Source: Actinomycetes bacterium
GTDB taxonomy: Bacteria > Actinomycetota > CALGFH01
Length of the DNA: 5,758 nucleotides
Direction: 5' to 3'
Assembly: GCA_030152105.1 (NCBI GenBank)
Contig: JASLIH010000505.1
Span: forward strand, 1-5,758
The position numbers were made by a program, and so were the translations under genes. The notes beneath the pieces are model-generated. The model was not told the origin of the DNA. It saw only the letters and a list, made by a program, of their open reading frames with translations, and did not search any database. Of this stretch, positions 1 to 5,585 are shown piece by piece. Numbering within the stretch: the stretch's first letter is position 1; the number at the start of each line of letters is the position of its first letter.

Positions 1-1
1 G

Positions 2-691
2 CCGCTGGCCGGGTTCGCCCTGAGCCTCGGCCTGCTCGCGCTCGCCGTGCGGCCGGGTCTGGAGCTGCCGGCGGCGCGCCTGGTGCTGTGGCTGCGGATT
101 ACCATGACGGCTGGCGCGCTCGGCTGCGCCTTCCTGCTCGACGATCCCAGCGAGCCCACCACCGAGGGCGTGGCCGGGTCGCTGCTGCTGCGCCGGAGCT
201 TGCGGGTGGCGCTGCTGCTGCCCGCCGCGGCCGCCTGGTGGGTCGGGGTGGTGTGGCGGGTCCGGGTGGTCCACCCCGGGCTGCCGCTGCCGGTCGCGGC
301 GCTCACCGTGGAGGCGGCGGCGCTGCTGGCGGTCACCGTGGCGCTCGCTGCCGCCGGGTCACACCTCGCACCCGAGCGGCGCGGCGGGGGGGTGGCCGCG
401 CCCGCCCTGCTCGCGCTTACCAGCGCCGCCTTCCTGCTGCCCGCCCGGATCGGGCTGTACGCCCAGCCGGGCAGCGGCGTCTGGGACGGTGCCCATCGGC
501 GCTGGGCGCTGCTGCTCGGCCTCGCCCTGGTGGCGTTCGCCGTCGCCAGCCGCGACCCGGCCCACCGGCGCCTCCCCAGCCAGCTCCGCGGGCTGGCTCA
601 CGGGCTCGCCCGCGTCCGTAAAGCCCGGCGGAAGCCCGACGCTCAGGGATCCCCTGACGCTGCTGGTCGGGTGGAACGGTCGGTCGGATGA
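2..691 (+). CDS. Polytopic membrane protein, 5'-truncated by the window edge
   Basis: The reading frame is open from base 2 and ends at TGA 689-691, giving 229 visible residues. A GTG at 47 could serve as a start but has no Shine-Dalgarno sequence before it, and the frame upstream of it already encodes a hydrophobic helix, so the true start lies outside the window. About six membrane-spanning stretches are visible, rich in Leu, Ala and Val, followed by a basic cytoplasmic-looking tail with several Arg/Lys residues. An acidic DDPSEPTT motif follows the second helix, and an AHRRWALLL...SRDPA motif borders the last one. From memory, this pattern resembles actinobacterial membrane proteins encoded beside ABC-transporter ATPases, possibly permease-like subunits. 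No ATPase gene is visible to confirm that. Membrane location is well supported; function is not. The next gene is convergent. Confidence 0.72.
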   Translation, partial: PLAGFALSLGLLALAVRPGLELPAARLVLWLRITMTAGALGCAFLLDDPSEPTTEGVAGSLLLRRSLRVALLLPAAAAWWVGVVWRVRVVHPGLPLPVAALTVEAAALLAVTVALAAAGSHLAPERRGGGVAAPALLALTSAAFLLPARIGLYAQPGSGVWDGAHRRWALLLGLALVAFAVASRDPAHRRLPSQLRGLAHGLARVRKARRKPDAQGSPDAAGRVERSVG

Positions 692-707
692 GACGGTGAC
701 CAGGATC

Positions 708-727
708 CGCGCCTAGACATCGGCGCG
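708..727. terminator. GC-rich hairpin after the first gene
   Basis: CGCGCC (708-713) and GGCGCG (722-727) form a perfect 6-bp all-GC stem with an 8-base loop. It begins 17 bases after the stop codon of the upstream membrane-protein gene and lies in the convergent gap. No T-run follows on either strand, so it may be only a transcript-stabilising hairpin or a weak terminator, or it may be chance in GC-rich DNA. Confidence 0.25.
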
Positions 728-790
728 TCCTCACGCACCGGCCGCGCACCGGACCTTGACGGCCTGCATCGCGGCGTCGGGAGCACCATG

Positions 791-813
791 GCGCCACCCT
801 CCGCCACTGGCGC
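791..813. terminator. Second small hairpin in the convergent gap
   Basis: GCGCCA (791-796) and TGGCGC (808-813) form a perfect 6-bp stem with an 11-base loop. It lies about 10 bases beyond the stop codon of the minus-strand ThuA-like gene, which is where a terminator for that gene would sit. There is no T-run on either side. With the hairpin at 708-727 it accounts for the only structure I can see in the 131-base gap 692-822; I see no small gene there. Confidence 0.2.
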
Positions 814-822
814 GGCGGCGAG

Positions 823-1623
823 CTAGTCGACGCCTGCCGCCCACTGGACGCCGCCGAGGATGTGGGCCAGGAACCGCTGCTCGGACCAGCTCGCCTCAGT
901 ATGACCAAGAGCTGTGTACCAGGCCCGTCCGCGGCCCTGCTCGTGGCACCAGGTGACGGGATGGTCATTGCCCATGCCGCCACCCTGGTAGGTCGACTCG
1001 TCGACGGTCGCAAGTACCTGCACGCGACCGCGCGGGTTGGTGCCAAAGTCGTACCACTCATCGGTGCGCGTCCATTCAGCCGGAAGCGACTCGGTCGACG
1101 GATGACCCCGATCGGTCACGCGGACGGTCGCCCGTTGGACGGGCGGGTGACGCCGGAACCAGGCGCCGACGAGTTCGCCATACCAGGGCCAGTCGTAGAA
1201 GGCGTCAGCGGCGGCATGAACGCCGACCCAGCCGCCGCCAGCCTGCACCCAGCGCTCAAGTGCGGCCTTCTGGGCCGGGCCCAGCGGTTCTCCCGTCGAG
1301 GACACGAACACCACCGCGCGGTAGCGTCTGAGGACGACGTCCCGGAACTGCTCGGGATCCTCGGTCGCATCCACGGCGAAGCCGTGGCTGGCGCCGAGCC
1401 GCCGGATCGCGGCCACCGCGTCGTCGATCGAGGCGTGACGGAACCCGGTTGTGCGGGTGAACACCAGGACCGCGAACCCATCCCGGACCTGTTCGCCTGC
1501 TGGTGCGGGCGGCGCTGTCTGGTCGCCGCAGCCGCCAAGTACCACGATGAGCATGACTGCGACGCCGGCTGCGACCTTCCGTCTACCACCGCGACAGCCG
1601 GCGGCAAAGACATGGCAGCGCAT
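823..1623 (-). CDS. ThuA-domain secreted lipoprotein
   Basis: This 266-residue protein carries a complete ThuA (trehalose-utilisation) domain, a fold related to class I glutamine amidotransferases. ThuA-family proteins have been linked to sugar catabolism through 3-keto disaccharides, but the activity of most members is unproven. The N-terminus is a lipoprotein signal: basic RGGRRK (11-16), a hydrophobic stretch (about 17-29), and lipobox LGGC with the lipidation Cys at 32. A short Pro/Ala linker leads into the domain at about 49-264. Family motifs appear in order: TTGFRH (58-63), SSTGEPL (108-114), GGGWVGVHAA (129-138), DWPWYG (144-149), DEWY (188-191), NDHPVTW (219-225) and YTALGHT (236-242). 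An in-frame TGA at 1642-1644 makes this ATG the first possible one, though the Shine-Dalgarno sequence is weak. Mature location is predicted to be the outer face of the membrane. No ThuB-type dehydrogenase or sugar transporter is nearby. Nothing looks truncated. Confidence 0.93.
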   Translation of the reverse strand: MRCHVFAAGCRGGRRKVAAGVAVMLIVVLGGCGDQTAPPAPAGEQVRDGFAVLVFTRTTGFRHASIDDAVAAIRRLGASHGFAVDATEDPEQFRDVVLRRYRAVVFVSSTGEPLGPAQKAALERWVQAGGGWVGVHAAADAFYDWPWYGELVGAWFRRHPPVQRATVRVTDRGHPSTESLPAEWTRTDEWYDFGTNPRGRVQVLATVDESTYQGGGMGNDHPVTWCHEQGRGRAWYTALGHTEASWSEQRFLAHILGGVQWAAGVD

Positions 1624-1646
1624 GACAGCCAGGATACGAGGTCATC
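1624..1646. promoter_or_regulatory. 23-base divergent start-to-start gap with plus-strand RBS
   Basis: Only 23 bases separate the first ATG of the minus-strand ThuA-like gene from the first ATG of the plus-strand kinase fusion. In-frame stops (TGA 1623-1625 for the plus gene, TGA at 1642-1644 for the minus gene) prevent either from starting farther upstream. GAGG at 1638-1641, five bases before ATG 1647, is a plausible ribosome binding site for the plus gene. Such a gap cannot hold two promoters, so at least one must lie inside the opposite gene, unless later starts are used. I could not pick out convincing -10/-35 boxes. Confidence 0.4.
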
Positions 1647-3320
1647 ATGGTGCCGATGACAGACCCCATGCCAGGGCGCGCGACCGACATCACCGAGGGA
1701 CCCCGACGCGGACGTCAGGGACGGCGCCGTCCGTCGGGTGAGCCTCCGCCCCTCCCGCGGGAGGACCGCTGGACCCGCTGGATCTGGGTCCTGGCCGCGG
1801 TGCTGGTCCTCGGGGCCGCCCTGAACGCCCTCATCCAGACCACCGACCTGGTCCAGAGGATGGACCAGACGGTCCTCGACTGGTTCACCCGTTTCCGCAC
1901 CTCGGCCCTCACCGACGCCGCCAAGGTCGTCGCCCTGCTCACCACCTTCACGGCGGTCATGGTGCTCCGCGTCGCCACCGTCGTGGTCCTGGTGGTGTAC
2001 GGGCGCTTCCGCCACCTGGTGGTCTTCCTGGTGACGCTGGTGGTCACCGACTGGGTCGTGGTCCGGCTGCTGTTCGTCGAGCTCCCGGCTCCCAGCGTGC
2101 CGGTCCTGGCCGACGGCGGGGCCTATGCGTTCCCCTCCAAGTCGATCTCCACGCTGGCCATCACCCTGTACGCGATGCCCTTCGTCCTGGCACCCCGCGG
2201 CCGCGCCCGGAACCGGCTGCGGGCCGGGGTCGCCGCCGCGCTGGTGCTGGTGGTGCTGGCCGAGCTGTACCTGGCTGGCGACTACCTGGTCGCCATGGCG
2301 TACGCGGCGGTGCTGGCGCCCTGCGTGGCCGACGTGGCGTTCCGGTGGCTAGTTCCCGAGGAGGGCTTCCCGGTCACCTACGGCAAGCGGGGCAACGCCG
2401 CCCACCTGGACCTCGGCGGGGAGCGCGGCGCGGCGATCGTCCGTGCCATGGCCGACCAGCTCGGCCTGACCGTGGCCGAGGTGAAGGAGTTCGGCCTGGA
2501 GGGCTCCGGCGGGTCCTCCCCGCTGCGGATGACCTTGCTGGACGGCAGCAGGGTGTTCGGCAAGATCTACTCGACCAGCCATGAGCGGGCCGACCGCTGG
2601 TACCGGTTCGGGCGCACGATCTTGTACGGCCAGCTCGAGGACGAGACGGCGGTGGGCTCGGTGCGCCGGCTGGCCGCCTACGAGGACTACGCCCTGCGGC
2701 TGCTCGCCGACTACGGGGTGCGGGTGGCCAGGACCTACGGCCTGGTCGAGCTCACCCCGAACCAGGAATACATGCTGGTCACCGAGTTCTTCGAGAACGC
2801 CAGGAACCTGGGCGACTCCCAGGTCGACGAGCAGGTGATCGACGAGGGCCTGGCCATGGTGCGCACGTTCTGGGACATCGGCGTGGCCCACCGCGACATC
2901 AAGCCGGCCAACCTCCTGGTCCAGGGGGGCCACCTCCAGTTGGTGGACGTCTCCGCGCTCGAGGTCCGCCCCTCGCCGTGGCGCCAGGCGGTGGACCTCT
3001 CCAACATGCTGCTCACCCTGGCCCTGCGGAGCGACCCGGAGCGGGTCTACGCCCGCGCCACCAGGGTGTTCACGCCCGACGAGATCGCCGAGGCCTTCGC
3101 GTCGGCGGTCGGCCTCACCATCCCGACCGAGCTGCAGACCAAGATGAAGGCCGACGGGCGCCCGCTACTCGAGGTGTTCCGGAGGCTGGCGCCGCCGCGG
3201 GACCGGATCTCGATCCAGCGCTGGAGCACCCAGCGCCTGCTCCTCACTGCCGGCGCGGCGCTCGGCACGCTCCTGTTCCTGGGGCTGTTCCTGGACTCGC
3301 TCCGGGCCGGCCTCACCTAA
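1647..3320 (+). CDS. Membrane fusion protein: degenerate PAP2-like domain plus kinase-like domain
   Basis: This 557-residue protein has three parts. After a basic, proline-rich cytoplasmic tail (1-42), residues 45-235 hold about six membrane helices in PAP2-phosphatase arrangement. The signature motifs are eroded: PSGH is PSKS (163-166), and the third motif, normally with a catalytic His, reads AGDYLVA (210-216). Residues about 290-460 form a kinase-like domain: K306 in FGKIY as the probable ATP-binding Lys, E346 as the likely helix-C Glu, catalytic loop HRDIKPAN (415-422), and D434 in DVS where DFG is usual. A helix at about 530-548 re-enters the membrane just before the stop. The kinase part resembles kinase-like domains that precede flippase/lysylphosphatidylglycerol-synthase-type membrane domains in large actinobacterial proteins; here only one helix follows. 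The substrate could be a lipid, sugar or protein and is unknown. GAGG at 1638-1641 supports this ATG; Met 4 and Met 8 are alternatives. It converges on corA with a 30-base gap. Confidence 0.85.
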   Translation: MVPMTDPMPGRATDITEGPRRGRQGRRRPSGEPPPLPREDRWTRWIWVLAAVLVLGAALNALIQTTDLVQRMDQTVLDWFTRFRTSALTDAAKVVALLTTFTAVMVLRVATVVVLVVYGRFRHLVVFLVTLVVTDWVVVRLLFVELPAPSVPVLADGGAYAFPSKSISTLAITLYAMPFVLAPRGRARNRLRAGVAAALVLVVLAELYLAGDYLVAMAYAAVLAPCVADVAFRWLVPEEGFPVTYGKRGNAAHLDLGGERGAAIVRAMADQLGLTVAEVKEFGLEGSGGSSPLRMTLLDGSRVFGKIYSTSHERADRWYRFGRTILYGQLEDETAVGSVRRLAAYEDYALRLLADYGVRVARTYGLVELTPNQEYMLVTEFFENARNLGDSQVDEQVIDEGLAMVRTFWDIGVAHRDIKPANLLVQGGHLQLVDVSALEVRPSPWRQAVDLSNMLLTLALRSDPERVYARATRVFTPDEIAEAFASAVGLTIPTELQTKMKADGRPLLEVFRRLAPPRDRISIQRWSTQRLLLTAGAALGTLLFLGLFLDSLRAGLT

Positions 3321-3350
3321 CACCAGACGAACGAACGGGACGCCGCCCGG

Positions 3351-4292
3351 CTACAGCCAGCCGCTGCGCCGGAACCCGCGGTACAAGCCCAGACAGATGA
3401 GCACCATCACCGCCAGCACGACCGGGTAGCCGAAGGCCCACTCGAGCTCCGGCAGGTGCCGGAAGTTCATCCCGTAGATGCCAGCGAGCAGGGTCGGCAC
3501 GGCCCAGATCGCCACCCAGGCCGAGATCCGGCGCATGTCGTCGTTCTGCCGCACCGAGATCTCGGTCAGGTTGGCCTGGAGCACGTTGGCGAGCAGGTTG
3601 CCGAGGCCGTCAGCCAACTCGACCAGATGGAGCAGGTGGGCGCGCAGCTCGCGGTAGCGCTGCCTGAGTCGCTCGCCGGTGGCGGTCGAGGAGTCGGCGG
3701 CCAGGCGGTCGAGCATCTCGGTGAGCGGGGCCACGGCTCGCCGGAACTCCAGCACCTGGCGGGAGAGCCGGTAGATGCGCTCGGTCGGCCGGGACCCGGC
3801 CGGGGAGAAGACCGCCTCCTCGACCTCCTCGACGGCGTCGTTGAGCGCGCCCAGGACGGGGCCGTAGCTCTCGGCGGCGTGGTCGACGACGCAGGGGAGC
3901 ACCGCCGCCAGCCCGGCACCGACCAGCTCGGGGTCATCATCCAGGTCCTGACGGACGCGCTCCAGCACGGCCCCGTCGCGGTCGACGCTGACCACGAAGC
4001 CGTCGCCGAGCACCAGCTGCACCTCCCCGAGCCTGACGGCCTCCTCGGCGGCCACCCAGGTGGTCGTCTTGACCACCGCGAACAGCAGCTCGCCAGTGAG
4101 CTCCAGCACCGGTCGTCGCGCCGGCGCCGCCAGGTCGTCGACCAGCGGCGCCGCCAGGCCGAACTCGGCCTGGACGGCCGCCAGCTCGTCGGGGCTGGGG
4201 TCGCGCAGGCTGACCCAGACGAAGGGGTCCGCGGCCGCCGCGGCGCCGTCGCCATCCCGTCCGCCCCGGTAGGTCGTTCGCGCGCTGGCCAT
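3351..4292 (-). CDS. corA: CorA-family magnesium/divalent-cation transporter (canonical loop)
   Basis: This 313-residue protein is a near standard-length CorA channel subunit. In known CorA proteins five subunits assemble around one pore in the cytoplasmic membrane and admit Mg2+, often also Co2+ or Ni2+. The N-terminal cytoplasmic domain (about 23-250) has the usual FVWVSLRDP beginning and a long helical stalk (about 140-255). Two C-terminal helices follow (about 257-273 and 288-304). The selectivity signature GIYGMN (271-276) is intact and continues into FRHLPEL, close to the canonical loop containing MPEL. A basic cytoplasmic end, RGFRRSGWL, closes the protein. ATG 4292 was chosen because GGGGAGG lies 4 bases before it. 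A GTG at 4313 would add seven residues but places that site inside the coding region. It is divergent from a second corA gene. Some family members transport Zn2+ or export metal, so the ion is inferred. Confidence 0.93.
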   Translation of the reverse strand: MASARTTYRGGRDGDGAAAAADPFVWVSLRDPSPDELAAVQAEFGLAAPLVDDLAAPARRPVLELTGELLFAVVKTTTWVAAEEAVRLGEVQLVLGDGFVVSVDRDGAVLERVRQDLDDDPELVGAGLAAVLPCVVDHAAESYGPVLGALNDAVEEVEEAVFSPAGSRPTERIYRLSRQVLEFRRAVAPLTEMLDRLAADSSTATGERLRQRYRELRAHLLHLVELADGLGNLLANVLQANLTEISVRQNDDMRRISAWVAIWAVPTLLAGIYGMNFRHLPELEWAFGYPVVLAVMVLICLGLYRGFRRSGWL

Positions 4293-4296
4293 CACG

Positions 4297-4303
4297 CCTC
4301 CCC
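4297..4303 (-). promoter_or_regulatory. Shine-Dalgarno site of the minus-strand corA
   Basis: Read on the minus strand this is GGGGAGG, followed by CGTG and then ATG 4292-4290. The match to the anti-Shine-Dalgarno sequence is strong, although the 4-base spacing is on the short side. It favours ATG 4292 over the GTG at 4313. Confidence 0.6.
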
Positions 4304-4564
4304 AGTGCCACACCCGCCGCGTCGCTCAGGTCCGGCACTGGCCCAAACAATCCGGGAGGCCCGAGCGAGAACGGGTCGCTAGTGCGCTGCGCTGTCTGGG
4401 CATCATCGCGCGTTGCCAGAGCCGCCAGCCACACCTGGTGGTCCACAACCCACGGGCCGGGCAGCAACGAGGCTCAGCCTTGGAACAGACCGATGCCCAG
4501 GGTCACCTCCCGACGCTCGGCGTGATCGCTGTGGCGGCAGACTGGATGCGGGAATCACTACTCC

Positions 4565-4571
4565 AAGGAGG
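4565..4571 (+). promoter_or_regulatory. Shine-Dalgarno site of the plus-strand corA
   Basis: AAGGAGG lies 9 bases before ATG 4581. It is the strongest ribosome binding site in the window and fixes the start at 4581, rejecting the longer in-frame extension that would begin at 4413. Confidence 0.75.
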
Positions 4572-4580
4572 TGCGGGCGG

Positions 4581-5564
4581 ATGGACGTTCGCTTGGTGTC
4601 CGATGAGGCGATCGAGCGGCATCCGGTGGGGGAGTTGGAGCGGCTGCTGGCCCGCGACGATGGGCTGGTCTGGGTGGACATCCCCGAGTGCGACGAAGAG
4701 GCCGCCCAGGTCCTGAGAGAGGTCTTCGGGTTCCACCCCCTGGCCGTCCAGGCCTGCATCGAGCGGAACGCCGTGCCCAAGGTCCGCGCCTACCGCGACT
4801 ACATCTTCGTCATCCTGCACGCCCCCGAACTGGGCACGGGCGGCCACGTCCACTACGTCGAACTCGACCAGTTCATCGGCCCCCGCTATGTGGTCACCGT
4901 CCACGGCCCGGTGAACCCGGCGGTCACCCCCGAGGCCGCGATGCGCGAGACCCACGCGGTGTTGGGGCGGATCGAGGCGGGTCGGCTGCGTCCCCGGTCG
5001 GCGTTCGAGCTGTCCTATGCGATCGTCTCGGCCATGGCCCAAGGCCAGGAGGCGTTCGTGGAGACCGTCACCCGCCAGGTGTGGCCGCTGGAGCAGCGGG
5101 TCACCTCTGGCCATCTGGGCGACCCTGAGCAGTTCCTGGAGGAGCTGTTCGGCACCCGCCATGCGCTGTTGGCGGTGTCCAACATGGTGACCCTGGGCCA
5201 CCAGATCTACCAGCGGATGGCGGCGCTGGGCCGCTTCATCCCCCCTGACTGCCAGCCGCTGGTGGCCGACCTGGAGGACCAGTTCGCCCGGGTCGCCGGG
5301 GTGGCCGACGGCCAGATCCGCTACCTGGAGGGGGTGATCGAGTTCTACAAGGCCCGGACCGACACCAAGGTAACGATCGCCGCCGAACGCCTCGCCCTGA
5401 TCGCCGTGCTGACCTTGCCGATCACCGCGTTGTCGTCGGTGTACGGGATGAACATCATCGTCAATGACCACACCGACTTCGCCCACCTGGCGGTGGTCTT
5501 GGCGGCCATGATCGCCATGTCGGCCATCTTGTTGCGCTGGGCCAAGCGACAGGGATGGTTGTAG
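4581..5564 (+). CDS. corA: CorA-family transporter with diverged periplasmic loop
   Basis: This 327-residue protein is a second CorA-family channel subunit. The N-terminal cytoplasmic domain (about 1-250) begins LVWVDIPECDEE (29-40) and carries the family's conserved PKVRAYRDYIFVILH stretch (66-80), which is more canonical than in the neighbouring paralogue. A helical stalk leads to two membrane helices (about 271-288 and 302-318), then a basic end RWAKRQGWL. The pore signature YGMN (288-291) is intact. The external loop after it reads IIVNDHTDF in place of the usual F..(M/L)PEL, so ion selectivity may differ from the neighbour. Both paralogues end in GWL. AAGGAGG at 4565-4571 supports ATG 4581. 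The gene is transcribed away from the other corA and its stop codon opens a hairpin shared with the convergent gene downstream. Transport of Mg2+ is the default expectation; another divalent ion is possible. Confidence 0.93.
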   Translation: MDVRLVSDEAIERHPVGELERLLARDDGLVWVDIPECDEEAAQVLREVFGFHPLAVQACIERNAVPKVRAYRDYIFVILHAPELGTGGHVHYVELDQFIGPRYVVTVHGPVNPAVTPEAAMRETHAVLGRIEAGRLRPRSAFELSYAIVSAMAQGQEAFVETVTRQVWPLEQRVTSGHLGDPEQFLEELFGTRHALLAVSNMVTLGHQIYQRMAALGRFIPPDCQPLVADLEDQFARVAGVADGQIRYLEGVIEFYKARTDTKVTIAAERLALIAVLTLPITALSSVYGMNIIVNDHTDFAHLAVVLAAMIAMSAILLRWAKRQGWL

Positions 5565-5585
5565 CCCTCCGGAGGGGAGGGGCTA
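5562..5585. terminator. Hairpin joining the two convergent stop codons
   Basis: TAGCCCTCC (5562-5570) pairs with GGAGGGGCTA (5576-5585) as a 9-bp stem with one bulged G (5579) and a 5-base loop. The outermost three pairs are the TAG stop of the plus-strand corA and, on the other strand, the TAG stop of the minus-strand gene. No T-run follows on either side, so a classical intrinsic terminator is not proven. High-GC actinobacteria often use hairpins without a T-run, which makes a bidirectional terminator plausible. Confidence 0.45.

Larger units (their letters stand above)
4293..4580. promoter_or_regulatory. 288-base divergent intergenic region between two corA genes
   Basis: This is the largest non-coding stretch in the window and must hold the promoters of both transporter genes. 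Its third-position GC pattern is not that of a gene. The plus-strand frame is open back to a TTG at 4413, but no ribosome binding site supports a start there. A perfect small dyad, AGGCT-C-AGCCT (4470-4480), lies about 100 bases upstream of the plus-strand start and could be an operator half-site pair or a short hairpin. I could not identify reliable -10/-35 elements or a recognisable magnesium riboswitch. Confidence 0.45.

Noticed and set aside
862..1659. Long plus-strand open frame (265 codons) across the ThuA-like gene
   Set aside because: It is the antisense shadow of a gene with complete ThuA family motifs. Its product has no recognisable domain, and GC-rich DNA readily leaves long antisense frames open.
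3327..3338. Tandem ACGA-ACGA-ACGG repeat
   Set aside because: Three imperfect 4-base copies are too short to distinguish from chance, and no other copy was seen in the window.
3321..3350. Terminator in the convergent gap between the kinase fusion and corA
   Set aside because: The best hairpin is only CGGG/CCCG (3336-3339 with 3346-3349), a 4-bp stem without a T-run. A wider pair CCGGGC/GCCCGG (3302-3307 with 3345-3350) has a 37-base loop. Both are expected by chance at this GC content.
3456..4382. Long plus-strand open frame opposite the first corA gene
   Set aside because: The product is a His/Gln/Arg-rich low-complexity sequence without family motifs, while the minus strand encodes a full CorA with YGMN.
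4452..4560. Possible magnesium-sensing (M-box-like) leader upstream of the plus-strand corA
   Set aside because: A few short words such as GAGGCTC and TGCCCA recall the M-box, but order and spacing do not match what I remember of the conserved core. Only a covariance search could revive this.
4413..4580. In-frame upstream extension of the plus-strand corA by 56 codons, from a TTG
   Set aside because: The encoded stretch is Pro/Arg-rich and unlike CorA N-termini, it lacks a ribosome binding site, and AAGGAGG at 4565-4571 clearly serves ATG 4581.
4503..5486. Minus-strand open frame opposite the second corA gene
   Set aside because: Composition is typical of an antisense shadow, with no ribosome binding site or motif. 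The plus strand encodes a full CorA.
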